From: Methylobacterium sp. BTF04
Lineage (GTDB): Bacteria; Pseudomonadota; Alphaproteobacteria; Rhizobiales; Beijerinckiaceae
Reading direction: 5' to 3'
DNA length: 64,000 nucleotides
Assembly (NCBI RefSeq): GCF_010692745.1
Contig: NZ_JAAHTB010000008.1
Coordinates: 1 to 64,000 of the forward strand
Shown here: positions 1 to 9,559 of the stretch, in pieces
How positions within the stretch are numbered: position 1 is the first letter of the stretch
Layout: the number at the start of each line of letters is the position of its first letter
The notes under the pieces: generated by a model
The model's database searches: none
What the model saw: only the letters and a program-made list of their open reading frames with translations
Told to the model about the DNA's origin: nothing
Translations under genes and position numbers: made by a program

Positions 1-520
1 GGATCATCGGCGATAAAAGCAGCCTCGAACACGCCATCATGGTCGGCGGGTCGACAGCGCCAGCAGGTGTTCGCAGTTTTGTACGCAAATGGCGCGCCAG
101 CACGATCAAGTACTTCATCCCGCGCCTTCAACCGATCCCACACCGACGCCTCGCAGGATGCGTGGTTGTGGAGGACGGCTTGCCGGACCGCGTGGTTCAC
201 CCATCCGCCTCTCCGATGGGCAACGTTGTCGGGCGCTCCCTGCGATGCGCTCGCTCGGACTGATCCCGCCTTCGCACAATCGCCCTCCCCGACCCTGCGC
301 AAGCCCCTCGATGGGAGCGGTTGAAGACCGATCGACCCCGCGCCTCAGCCAGGAGCCCGAACCGTGCCGAGCGCACGAGCCGTCAGGAGAGCCTGCCCGA
401 AGCGGGACAGCGCGATCGATCGGGGCCGAAGACGCATGCCTTGCGTTTCGCTGCCTCCGTCGCGGTCCATTACGGTGTGGTACTGTCGATGCGCGAACCG
501 AGGGTGGCCCGTGACGACGC
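1..520. other. No supported gene; upstream region of the porin
   Basis: I find no convincing gene here. Several overlapping frames stay open, as expected in GC-rich DNA, but none has a recognisable domain, a good ribosome site or consistent codon use. The first roughly 100 bases could be the tail of a gene that begins outside the window. The last 100 bases should hold the promoter of the porin, but no clear element stands out. Confidence 0.4.
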
Positions 521-2026
521 ATGGTTAGGACGCGAGACATCGGTTTGACACGGCGCGTGACGCATCGGACGGGTCGTTGGGCTCTGGCCGCGATCGCGTG
601 TGTCCTGATCCCGTCGCATGCGCGCGCCCAAGGGGTGAACGTCGGCGCCGGCGGCGATCCGCGCACCTCGGTCGCTCAGCCGGAAGTGTCGGGCAAGCCG
701 TCCGCGGTCGCCACGACGTCCATCGAAGGGTCGCTCGGGGCGGCCGGTGATCCGACCGGCCTGCGGCGTTTCCTGGCGAGCCGGGGCGTCGTCTCTAGCT
801 TCAATGCCATCGCCGACATCCTGGGCGATACGAATGGCGGCACGCGTCGGACCGCCACCGTCACCAACCGGATCGACATGCAGCTCGACGTCGACCTCGA
901 CCGGTTTGCCGGATGGAGCGGCGCGGCGTTCAGGGTCGAGGCCTTCCAGATCAACGGTGCGGGGCTCTCCCGGGCGGCCGTCAACGATCTTGCCGTGGTG
1001 AGCGAACTCGAGGCGCTTCCGTCGACCCGGCTCTACGAGCTCTGGGTCGAGCAGCAGCTCTTCGACGGCAAGCTGGCGATCAAGGTCGGACAGGTGGCCG
1101 CCGACACGGAGTTCCTCGTCAGCCAGACCGCGACCCTGTTCATCAACTCGACCTTCGGCTGGCCGACGATCGCCGCAACGAACCTCCCGAGCGGAGGGCC
1201 GGCCTACCCGTTCGGGTCACCGGCGGTTCGGGCGAAGTACCTGCCGAACCCGAACCTCTCGTTCCAGGTCGGTTTGTTCGACGGCGACCCGGCCGGGCCG
1301 GCGCGGGCCTGGAACGATCCGGACCCGCAGCGGCGTGACCGCACCGGGACCAACTTCCGCTTGAGCGACCCACCGCTCCTGATCGCCGAGGCGGCCTACG
1401 CCTACAATTTCAAGGAGCGCGACCGGTCGGGGTATCTCCTGGACGAGCCCGGAACGGTCACGGTCGGCGGGTGGCACCATTTCGGTCGGTTCGACTCGCT
1501 GCGGATCGACGGCGCCGGCCACCCCCTCGCGGATTTGGCGTCCAGCGGCGTCGCCAGGCGGTTCCGCGGCAATGACGGCCTCTATGCGATGATCGACCAG
1601 ACCGTGTTTCGCGAGCCCGGCAAGAACGACGAAGGCGCGAGCGTCTTCGTCCGCGTCGTCGGTTCGCCCGGAGACCGCAACCTGATCGACCTCTACCTCG
1701 ACGCCGGTATCGGCTATCGCGGCCTCCTGCCGACCCGCTCCAACGACACCGTCGGCCTCGGCGTGTCCTACGCCCGGGTCTCGCCCTCGGCGCGCGGGTT
1801 CGACCGCGACACGATCCTGGCGACCGGGACCGCGATGCCCCGGCGGAGCTTCGAGGCTTTGGTGGAGGCTACTTATCAGGCCGTGATCGCGCCCGGCGTC
1901 ACGGTGCAGCCGAATCTGCAATACGTCTTCCATCCCGGTGGCAACAGCGCCGACCCGCGCGACCCGGCCGGCCAGCGGATCAAGAACGCGACGGTGGTCG
2001 GGCTGCGGGCGACGTTGACGTATTGA
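521..2026 (+). CDS. OprB-family carbohydrate-selective porin
   Basis: This 501-residue protein is probably an outer-membrane beta-barrel porin for sugars. The N-terminus has a basic stretch, a hydrophobic core and an AxA-like end (...HARAQ), which fits a signal peptide ending near residue 37. The rest matches the OprB family by sequence style: an internal stretch on RIDMQLDVDLDRFAGW, conserved LYELWVEQQ and IKVGQ segments, and a C-terminal strand ending in aromatic Tyr (ATLTY), typical of barrel proteins. The length is usual for the family. The gene stands alone and converges on the caspase gene. ATG at 521 was chosen as the first start giving a complete signal peptide. The sugar substrate cannot be read from the sequence. 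Confidence 0.85.
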   Translation: MVRTRDIGLTRRVTHRTGRWALAAIACVLIPSHARAQGVNVGAGGDPRTSVAQPEVSGKPSAVATTSIEGSLGAAGDPTGLRRFLASRGVVSSFNAIADILGDTNGGTRRTATVTNRIDMQLDVDLDRFAGWSGAAFRVEAFQINGAGLSRAAVNDLAVVSELEALPSTRLYELWVEQQLFDGKLAIKVGQVAADTEFLVSQTATLFINSTFGWPTIAATNLPSGGPAYPFGSPAVRAKYLPNPNLSFQVGLFDGDPAGPARAWNDPDPQRRDRTGTNFRLSDPPLLIAEAAYAYNFKERDRSGYLLDEPGTVTVGGWHHFGRFDSLRIDGAGHPLADLASSGVARRFRGNDGLYAMIDQTVFREPGKNDEGASVFVRVVGSPGDRNLIDLYLDAGIGYRGLLPTRSNDTVGLGVSYARVSPSARGFDRDTILATGTAMPRRSFEALVEATYQAVIAPGVTVQPNLQYVFHPGGNSADPRDPAGQRIKNATVVGLRATLTY

Positions 2027-2154
2027 GCGATCGGACGGGCGACCGAGGAATTGCCAACGTGATCCTCCCGCGCTGAGGCGGATACGGGGGGCGCCATGCG
2101 TTCCGCTCGGCCGCTTCGGGGGTGATGGCGCCAAGCACCGGGTGGATCGAACCG

Positions 2155-4104
2155 TCAACGCAGGTCGAGGCTGCCGATGCGGCGCCATTGCTGGAGCGAA
2201 GCGGACATCTTGGGACCGCCGCGTCCATCGACGACGCCGTCGTAATAGCCCGCCCGCTTGAGGCGCGCCTGGACGGAGCGGATCGTCTCCGGCGACCACG
2301 ACTCGGCATGGTGGACGATCTGGTTCATCGCGTCGCCCGTGTCGGCGGCGATGCCCCGCAGCAGCATCTCGGCGGCGGCGTTCGCGTCCTTTCGGATTCC
2401 GCGTCCCTCATCCAGCAGGATCGCCGCCGGGACGAAGCCACGGGGTTCGCCGAGTTCGGTCGCCTTTTCGAAATAGGTCAGCGCCTGGTCCTGTTCCGGG
2501 ATCGTCCCGTCCTGGGCGAGCACGCCGAGATTGTAGGTGGCGATCGCCGATCCCGCCTCCGAGGCTCGCTTCAGAAGTTCAACGGCGCGCTTGGGATCCG
2601 TGGCGACGCCCGCGCCCTGCATCAGCGCCACGGCGAGGTTGATCGCCCCGTCCGCGCTCCCGGCCTCCGCCGCCGTCTCGTAGAGCGCGATCCCCGCCTT
2701 CGGGTCGCGCGGCACGCCGTCGCCGGTCTCAAGGATCAGCCCGAGGCTGACCTGCGCCCGCAGGTTCCCGCTGGCCGCTGCTTCCCGGTAGTAGGTCAAG
2801 GCCTCGCTGCGCCGGCCGGCGGCGGCGAGCGCGCGCGCGAGAAGCGCGGTGTAATGCGGCATATCCGGATGGGCCTCGCGGGCCTGCCGGCACGCGGCGA
2901 TGGCCGGTTCCGGATTGGCCGCGAGGGCGGACAGGGGCACGCCCGGCATGTTCGCGGTGGCGTCGCGCGGATGCGTCGTCGCGCGTTCGCAGACGATCTC
3001 GGGCCGGATCTCGGCATCCTCTGTGGTCGGCAGGTTCTGGAGAAGGGTCCGCGCCTCGTCGGTGTGGCGACCGTCGGGTCGCCGATCGAGGTAGAACTCG
3101 ACCAGCGGGCGCAGTCGCGAGCGCAGGGCGTAGTCCCACAGGCGGTCGTCGCCGAGCCTGTCGTCGGGGATGCTGCGCGGAATGCCGGCGGAGGGCTCGG
3201 TCGAGGCGACCTTCAGCAAGGTCTGAACCTCGCCGGCATGGGCACCGTCGGTATAGCGCGCGAGGTAGATGCGCAGGAGCGCCGGATCGCGGCTCGATGC
3301 GGCGAGCTGCCAGAGCTGGGTCTCGGGAGAGGCAGCCTCCGGGCGTCCGGGGACGAAATAGACCTGGCTCGTCAGCGACGAGTTCTCCCACGGCACCTGG
3401 AACCCGCCCGTCGCCGCGATCACGTCCTTGCGCACAGCGATCATCATCGCGCCGACATCCTGCCCGCGGGTGCCGATATGGCCGAGGAAGGCCGTCGCGA
3501 ACGGGCTGTTGCGCCCTCCCCCGTCGAAGGCGACGTTGTCGGGCTGCGTCGCGTAGGAGAACAGGAATCCGGCTGCGCTCCCGACTTTGGCCAGCCCGTT
3601 GCGCAGGGCCTCGTCCGTGAGCGTGGCGGCGACCGAGCCTCCCCGCAGCGGATTGTTGCGACAGGCGTCGAGGAAGACGAGGTGGTTGCCGCGGGAGCCT
3701 TCGAGGCTGTCGGTGACGCGCTTGAGTTCGACGGTCTGACGCTCGATGTCGTCACGGCTGCGGATCTCCGCATCGACGGGGACGAGGTAGTTGCGTCCGT
3801 CGACCTGGAAGCCGTGGCCGGCATAGTAGAACAGCGACACGTCGGATTCGCGGGCTTTCGCCGTGAAGTCCGCGACCGCCCGCGTCATGCCCTCTCGGTC
3901 GAGGTCGGTCCCCTCGATGACGGTGAAGTTGCGCGCCCGCAGCGCCGCGGCCACGTCGCGGGCGTCGTTGGCGGGGTTGAGGAGCGGTTTCAGGCCGCGA
4001 TAGCCCGCATTGCCGATGACGAGCGCGACCCGCGTCTCGATGGCCTCCGCTCCCGTGGCGAAGACCAGGAGACACAGAACGCAGACCAGCCGGAGCCGGC
4101 GCAC
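2155..4104 (-). CDS. Periplasmic caspase-like (C14) protein with Sel1 repeats
   Basis: A 649-residue protein with a signal peptide (VRRLRLVCVLCLLVFATGAEA) and a caspase-fold domain at about 25-240. Both catalytic residues are visible: His97 in YYAGHG and Cys148 in LDACRN. Residues about 430-600 are Sel1/TPR-type repeats, and the last 40 resemble a degenerate peptidoglycan-binding motif (VQARLKRAGYYDG). I chose GTG at 4104 because GGGGGGAGG precedes it and the signal peptide follows at once; an upstream ATG at 4185 would overlap the tpsA gene and bury the signal. With the GTG start the gap to tpsA is 19 bases, so the two are probably co-transcribed. Active peptidase is likely by residues; cleavage after Arg/Lys, usual for bacterial C14 enzymes, is inferred. 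Confidence 0.85.
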   Translation of the reverse strand: MRRLRLVCVLCLLVFATGAEAIETRVALVIGNAGYRGLKPLLNPANDARDVAAALRARNFTVIEGTDLDREGMTRAVADFTAKARESDVSLFYYAGHGFQVDGRNYLVPVDAEIRSRDDIERQTVELKRVTDSLEGSRGNHLVFLDACRNNPLRGGSVAATLTDEALRNGLAKVGSAAGFLFSYATQPDNVAFDGGGRNSPFATAFLGHIGTRGQDVGAMMIAVRKDVIAATGGFQVPWENSSLTSQVYFVPGRPEAASPETQLWQLAASSRDPALLRIYLARYTDGAHAGEVQTLLKVASTEPSAGIPRSIPDDRLGDDRLWDYALRSRLRPLVEFYLDRRPDGRHTDEARTLLQNLPTTEDAEIRPEIVCERATTHPRDATANMPGVPLSALAANPEPAIAACRQAREAHPDMPHYTALLARALAAAGRRSEALTYYREAAASGNLRAQVSLGLILETGDGVPRDPKAGIALYETAAEAGSADGAINLAVALMQGAGVATDPKRAVELLKRASEAGSAIATYNLGVLAQDGTIPEQDQALTYFEKATELGEPRGFVPAAILLDEGRGIRKDANAAAEMLLRGIAADTGDAMNQIVHHAESWSPETIRSVQARLKRAGYYDGVVDGRGGPKMSASLQQWRRIGSLDLR

Positions 4105-4123
4105 CGGTGTGCCGCCTCCCCCC

Positions 4124-7100
4124 TCAGAGACCGACGGCGCGCGCAAGCCGCGCATCGCAGGATTCCATCGCGCTCGCGATCGCATTGCCGTGCCTCACCT
4201 GACGTGCAGCCACCACCGGCTCGTCCGCACGGATCAGGCTGATCGCCTTGCGGATCACCGTGACGGCGGCGCGGACGATCGTGCGCGCCTGGGCGACCGT
4301 TCTGGAGGCCCGGACCTGGCGAGCCGCCGCACGAATCACGTCCGGCACGCTGCGCAACGGCGCGGTGCCGGCCCTCCCGCGGGTGAGCACCGCGGGGATG
4401 CGCACCGCCGCGGGGAGGTTGCGCAGGGCCGGCGGCAATTGCGCGATCCGAGCGTCGAGCTTGTCCGCGTAGGCCTCCAAGGCGGTGGCAACGCAGTCGT
4501 TGTAGATTTTCACGCGTCGGCTGTCGCGCTGCTCGCAGGAGGCGACGGACGCGTCGAGGTCCCGACCGACGGCTTCGAGGTCATCGAGGGTCGCGTCGCC
4601 GGCCGTGGCCGCTGCGGCGATGGCGACGCCGCGGGAACCGCCGAGCGTCGGGCCGCCGCTGCTGGTGATCCCGCTGCCCGGCCCGACGACGCCGAGCGGG
4701 CTGCCGAGATCGGTTTGAATCGGACCGCCGGCGACGATGATGTCGGGCGGGTCCGAGACAGGGACGAACGTGGTGGGGAACTGGCGATCCAGGGTCGGCG
4801 TCGTCAGGGCGATGGTGAGCGCGGAGACACGGACGACGGGAATGACGGGCGCGTCCGACACCGTCAGCGCGCCGGGACGATAGGCCACGGCGTAGTTCGA
4901 CAACCCGGTCCCCTGCGCGGTGCTCGCGGTGATGGCGTAGGGGCTCCCGGCGACGGAGGCGTCTGCCGGCGCACCGGCGCTGGCCAGCGTCGCGGCGGTG
5001 ACCTGATCGGCGTTTTGCAGGCCGGTCGCGGTGAATTCGGTACCCGCGAAGGCCAGAATCGTACCGAAAACCTTCGTTGCGTCGTTGGCGCGGATGGTCA
5101 GGGGCGCCGGCGTGACCGTCAACGCGCCGGGCGCAAAGGTGATGGCGTAGTTCGACGCTCCGCCTGGGCTGAGTAGGCCGGCACCCTGCGCGTTGCTCGC
5201 GGTGATCGCGTAGGGGCTCCCGGCGACCTGGGCGGTCGCCGGTGCACCGGCGCTGGCGAGCGTCGCGCTGGTGACCTGGTCGGCGTTGCGCAGGCCGGTC
5301 GCAGTGAATTCGGTGCCGGTAAAGGCGAGCGCGGTCCCGTAGACCTTTGCCGTGTCGTTGGCGCGGATCGTCAGGGGCGCCGGCGTAACCGTCAACGCGC
5401 CGGGAGCATAGGTGATGGCGTAGTTCGACGCTCCGCCTGGGCTGAGTAGGCCTGCGCCCTGCGCGTTGCTGGCGGTGATCGCATAGGGGCTCCCGGCGAC
5501 CTGAGCGGTGGCCGGTGCACCGGCGCTGGCGAGCGTCGCGCTGGCGACCTGATCGGCGTTGCGCAGGCCGGTCGTAGTGAACTCGGTTCCGGAGAAGGCG
5601 AGCGTCGTGCCGTAGATCTTCGTCGCGTCGTTGGCGCGGATCGTGAGGGGGGCCGGCGTGATGGTGACCGGCGCGTTGGCGAAGGCGAAGGCGTAGCCGA
5701 TCGAGGAGGCGAGCGTACCCCGGGTGACCTGCGCCGCTCCGGCATAGGTGCCGACGCCGGTGGTGGCGAGCGTCGCGTCGGCGACCGCCGAGACCCCGGT
5801 GAAGGCCTGTGCCGTGGTGTCGCCGTTGACGAGGCCGGCGACGGTGCGGGTGAAGCCCAGAGCGGTCGGCCCGTATTCCCGGGTCGCGTCGGCGGCGGAG
5901 ACCGTCAGGATCGGCTGACGGGCGTAGATGAATTGACTGCCGGCCTGCGTGACCGTCGTCGGCGGGTTTGCGGCAAAGCTGCGGTTGTAGAGATTGCCGG
6001 CGACGAGGCCGCCGCGCTGATCGGCGGCATAATCCTGGCTGTAGATCAGGACGCGTCCGCCGGCCTGCACCGCGGCGGCACCGGCGTTGTTCACGAACTG
6101 CGCGGTGGCGAGGACGACATCGCCGTTGAGGCTGCTGACGGATTGCCCGACCCCGATCGTCAGCGGTCCGGCGGAGGCCTGGCCGGCCGGCGTGACGGCA
6201 CCGGCGATCTGGAGGGCGCCCGCCGACACGATCGAGCGATCCACTGTGAAGCTGCCCCCGATCGCCGCGATCGTCGTCGGCAGTCCGGAGCCGAAGGTCG
6301 GCACGCCGCCGGTTGCAATCACCGTGTAGGGGATATTGGCCGAGAGCGCGCTGTCGCCGGCATTGGCCAGTTCTGTCGCGAGGGCCGATGCGGTCGGTTG
6401 TGTCGTGGTCACGAATACGCGGCCGACACGCGGTTCGAGGTTGGTGATCGCGCCCGCGCCGATCGGCGCATCGGTGACGGAGGCGCCGCGATTCGCCCCG
6501 TCGAGAAACGCGCTCGCGCCCTGCGGTGCGGTGCCGGTCAGCGGATCGCGGGCGACGTAATAGTAGCCGTTGGCGCCGGAATTGGCCTGATAGGAGGCGG
6601 TTCCGCCGGTGGCGACCCGCACGGCTTCCCCGGCGAGCGGCGTTCCGGGATCGGCCGCGCCGCGGGTGAAGCCGGAGACCGCCAGCACGCCCGTGGGATA
6701 GCGCCATGTCAGGTACGGATAGGCGTCGGCCTGCGTACCCCAGGTGCCCGGCGTGAATCCGCCCGGCAAGGTGTTCTGGAGTTGGGCCGTCGTCAGGCCG
6801 GTGGCACCGGTCCCGGCGCTCGTCGCGACGCCCGTGGTCTGCGTGTCCCAGTATGAATTCGTGATCGTCTGGAGCACGCCGACGATGTTGCCGATCAGGC
6901 CGCCGCTTGTGCCGGCGCCGGTGACGAGACCGGTGGCGTAACTCGTCGCCACCGTGGCGTTGGCGGTGCTGCCGCCGCCTCCGGCGGGCACGCTGTTGAT
7001 CTCACCGACGAGGCCGCCGGAGGCGGTGCCGCCGCTGGTCAGGCCGGTGGCGTAGGCATCCTGGATCGCGCCGCCATTGCTGATCAGACCGACGAGGCCG

Positions 7101-9502
7101 CCGCCCCGGCCCTGGCTCGTCACCGCCCCGTTGGCGAAGGACGACGTCACCGTTCCGGCCGTCTGCGAGGTGCCCTCGCCGCCGAGGGCTCCGACGAGGC
7201 CTCCGACGAAGTCCGTACCGGTGACCCCCCCGGTCGCGTAGGATTGGGTGATACCGGCGCTCTGGGCGATGCCGACCAGGCCACCGACCTGCAATCCGCC
7301 GCTGACCTGACCGGTCGCGAAGGAGCGGGTGATCACGCCGCCATCCATCGACCCGACGAGGCCGCCGGTGTTGTCGGTGCCGGTGACGGTCGCGGTGCTC
7401 GCCGCATTGGCGACGCTGCCGCCGACTTGACCGCCGAGCAGCCCGCCGGTCGTGTCGGCGCCCGCGACGCGTCCCGCCACCGTCACGCCGGAGACGGCCG
7501 TCGTCGTGGCGAAGCCGACGAGGCCGCCGGTGTTGTCGCCGCCGGTGAGGTTCAGCGCCGTGAGGTTGACGTTCGCGAGGCTGGCCTGCGTCGCGGCACC
7601 GAACAGGCCGCTGCCATCCCCCGCCGGGGTGTTGACCGTGAGGTTGGCGATGGTCTGGCCCAACCCGTTGAAGCGTCCGGTGAAGGCGTTCGCGGTGCTG
7701 CCCACCGGGGTGAAGGCGGTGCCACCCGCATCGATGCTCCGGGCGAGCCCGTAATTGCCGGCGAGGTTGCCGGCCATGTTCTGCAGGTCCGCCACCGAGT
7801 AGAGCAACTGGTAGGCCTGCCCGTCGATCGTCAGAGACTGCCCGGGGATGCCGGCGCCGCCGGCCGTGGCATAGGTCGCGCGCGCGCCGTTGCCGAAGCT
7901 CAGGCTCCCGCCGGTGCCGCCGTTGTTCGTCGTCAGCACCAACCCGCCGGCGCCGTTCACCGACAGATCGGCGTTCACCGCGATCGAGCGGAACGCCTGA
8001 AGCGTCAGCGTGGTGGGAGCGCTCCACGCCAGCGGGGACAGGACCGTGATGTCGCCGGCCTGCACCCCCGAGCTGCCCGCCCCGCCCGTGGTGACGGTGA
8101 CGTTGGCGGTGCCCAGCGCCGCCGAGAGCGTCGCCGCGTTGATCACCGAATCGTTGCCGGTGGCGGCAAACCCGGTCTGGTTGGCGTTCGCTCCGTCCGA
8201 GATCACGACGTTGTAGGGATCGAGAAGCAGGGTGCCGATGAGACCGCGCGCTGCGCCGAGATCGGCCATCCCGGTATAGGCCAGCAGCGCCTTGCCGGAG
8301 ACCTCCGCGTCACCGCCGTTGCCGCCGGTCGCGCCGCCGCGGGCGCTGATGCGCCCGGCGAAATCCGTCATCCGGTCGGACCAGACGACGACACTGCCGC
8401 CATTGCCGGCGGTCCCGGCATCCGCACTGATCCGGGTCGCCGCATCGACGCGGGTGGTCGCGGCGCGCTGCAGCGTCCCGCCGCCCTGATAGTCCCCGCC
8501 GATCCGGATGCGGCCGCCGCCAGCCGTGCCGTTGGCGGAGAGCGTCGCGCCGGACAGGGCGATCGCGTGACCGGTGACGGTGATGTCGCCGCCGCGCGCC
8601 GGCCGCACGGCGCGGGCATTCGCGCTGTGGCGCGCGGAGGCGTCGAGGCGGCCGGACACCGTGACGGTGCCACCCTCGCCGCCACCGAGGACGATCGCCC
8701 CCGATCGTCCGCTGACGCTGCGGGCCTCGACGATCCCCGAGAGGTTGATGGCGTTGCGCGCCGCATCGCGCGCGGTGGCCGCCTGGATGATCACGCGGCC
8801 GCCCGCGGCGCTGATCCGGCCGGAATGCTGGATCAGGGCGGCGGTCGAACCGTCCGCCCGCGAGGGCACCGCGACCTGCAGAAAACCGTCGCCGGACAGA
8901 TCGAGCGTGGCCTGCTCGCCGGCACCGAGGCCGACCCGGCCCAGCGGAACGCTGATCGTGCCGCTATTCTCGACCCGACCCCCGAGCAGGGCCGCGTAGC
9001 CGCCCTGGCCGATGTCGATGGTGCCGGCATTCGACACGGTCGCCGAGTGTCCATTGCCGCGGAACACCCGCTGCCCGGCCTTGAAATCCGCGTCGGCAAT
9101 GTCGAGGGACGACCCGACGAAGGCGCCGGCCCTGACGATGCCGGTGGGCGTGATCGCGATCCCGTTCGGGTTGATCAGGTAGACCTGCCCGTTCGCGTTG
9201 AGCTGCCCCGCGATCGTCGAGGGCGTGGCGCCGGTGACCCGGTTGAGGAGCGTGGCCGAACTCGACGGCTGGCTGATGTCGACGCGGCCGCCCTGGCCGA
9301 TCGAGAAGCCCTGCCAGTTGACGATCGCGGTTTGCGAGGATTGCTGGATCGTGAGTTGGGTCGCGGAGGGCTGCCCGATGCCGACCGTGCCGTGCGCGAC
9401 GCTGCCGCCGGTGGGGAGCTCGAGGGCGTACAGGCTGGACGGGCTGGTGAGGGCCGTACCCGCGAGCAGCAGCGTGATGAGCCGGTTGATCTGGCGCGTC
9501 AT
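4124..9502 (-). CDS. TpsA exoprotein: filamentous haemagglutinin-type with GLUG and MBG repeats
   Basis: A 1792-residue secreted protein. After a signal peptide (ending near SSLYA) comes a TPS secretion domain at about 30-270, with the NPNGI motif at 111-115 and beta-helix-like strands. Then come beta-rich repeats, a block of short GGLVG-type GLUG repeats (about 640-950), three near-identical MBG-type repeats (about 1280-1550), and a helical, Arg-rich C-terminus with Cys in SCEQRD, YNDCV and ESCDAR. It should be exported through the TpsB encoded just upstream. ATG at 9502 is preferred over 9556 because AGAGG lies seven bases before it and the signal peptide starts there. It probably acts as a large surface adhesin. 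The unusual tail and the following caspase gene suggest processing (inference). Confidence 0.85.
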   Translation of the reverse strand: MTRQINRLITLLLAGTALTSPSSLYALELPTGGSVAHGTVGIGQPSATQLTIQQSSQTAIVNWQGFSIGQGGRVDISQPSSSATLLNRVTGATPSTIAGQLNANGQVYLINPNGIAITPTGIVRAGAFVGSSLDIADADFKAGQRVFRGNGHSATVSNAGTIDIGQGGYAALLGGRVENSGTISVPLGRVGLGAGEQATLDLSGDGFLQVAVPSRADGSTAALIQHSGRISAAGGRVIIQAATARDAARNAINLSGIVEARSVSGRSGAIVLGGGEGGTVTVSGRLDASARHSANARAVRPARGGDITVTGHAIALSGATLSANGTAGGGRIRIGGDYQGGGTLQRAATTRVDAATRISADAGTAGNGGSVVVWSDRMTDFAGRISARGGATGGNGGDAEVSGKALLAYTGMADLGAARGLIGTLLLDPYNVVISDGANANQTGFAATGNDSVINAATLSAALGTANVTVTTGGAGSSGVQAGDITVLSPLAWSAPTTLTLQAFRSIAVNADLSVNGAGGLVLTTNNGGTGGSLSFGNGARATYATAGGAGIPGQSLTIDGQAYQLLYSVADLQNMAGNLAGNYGLARSIDAGGTAFTPVGSTANAFTGRFNGLGQTIANLTVNTPAGDGSGLFGAATQASLANVNLTALNLTGGDNTGGLVGFATTTAVSGVTVAGRVAGADTTGGLLGGQVGGSVANAASTATVTGTDNTGGLVGSMDGGVITRSFATGQVSGGLQVGGLVGIAQSAGITQSYATGGVTGTDFVGGLVGALGGEGTSQTAGTVTSSFANGAVTSQGRGGGLVGLISNGGAIQDAYATGLTSGGTASGGLVGEINSVPAGGGGSTANATVATSYATGLVTGAGTSGGLIGNIVGVLQTITNSYWDTQTTGVATSAGTGATGLTTAQLQNTLPGGFTPGTWGTQADAYPYLTWRYPTGVLAVSGFTRGAADPGTPLAGEAVRVATGGTASYQANSGANGYYYVARDPLTGTAPQGASAFLDGANRGASVTDAPIGAGAITNLEPRVGRVFVTTTQPTASALATELANAGDSALSANIPYTVIATGGVPTFGSGLPTTIAAIGGSFTVDRSIVSAGALQIAGAVTPAGQASAGPLTIGVGQSVSSLNGDVVLATAQFVNNAGAAAVQAGGRVLIYSQDYAADQRGGLVAGNLYNRSFAANPPTTVTQAGSQFIYARQPILTVSAADATREYGPTALGFTRTVAGLVNGDTTAQAFTGVSAVADATLATTGVGTYAGAAQVTRGTLASSIGYAFAFANAPVTITPAPLTIRANDATKIYGTTLAFSGTEFTTTGLRNADQVASATLASAGAPATAQVAGSPYAITASNAQGAGLLSPGGASNYAITYAPGALTVTPAPLTIRANDTAKVYGTALAFTGTEFTATGLRNADQVTSATLASAGAPATAQVAGSPYAITASNAQGAGLLSPGGASNYAITFAPGALTVTPAPLTIRANDATKVFGTILAFAGTEFTATGLQNADQVTAATLASAGAPADASVAGSPYAITASTAQGTGLSNYAVAYRPGALTVSDAPVIPVVRVSALTIALTTPTLDRQFPTTFVPVSDPPDIIVAGGPIQTDLGSPLGVVGPGSGITSSGGPTLGGSRGVAIAAAATAGDATLDDLEAVGRDLDASVASCEQRDSRRVKIYNDCVATALEAYADKLDARIAQLPPALRNLPAAVRIPAVLTRGRAGTAPLRSVPDVIRAAARQVRASRTVAQARTIVRAAVTVIRKAISLIRADEPVVAARQVRHGNAIASAMESCDARLARAVGL
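4856..5656 (-). repeat. Three tandem MBG-type repeats inside tpsA
   Basis: Three tandem units of 91, 91 and 85 codons, each beginning PAPLTIRAND and ending ALTV. The first two differ at only a handful of residues, and the DNA repeats at a 273-base period. The third is shorter (it lacks the LLSPGGA segment) and more diverged. This is a recombination-prone region that could change the repeat number between strains. Confidence 0.85.
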
Positions 9503-9559
9503 GGACGTCCTCTGCGGCGCGGCTTGACCATGTCTGCGATCGGCGTGCTGGGGCATGGC

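Noticed and set aside
2122..4242. Long plus-strand frame (706 codons) opposite the caspase gene, and similar long antisense frames under tpsA, tssA-G, the T6SS plus arm and the bcs genes
   Set aside because: These are shadows of GC-rich coding DNA: Arg/Gly/Ala-rich, no domains, no ribosome sites, and they lie opposite genes with clear family matches.
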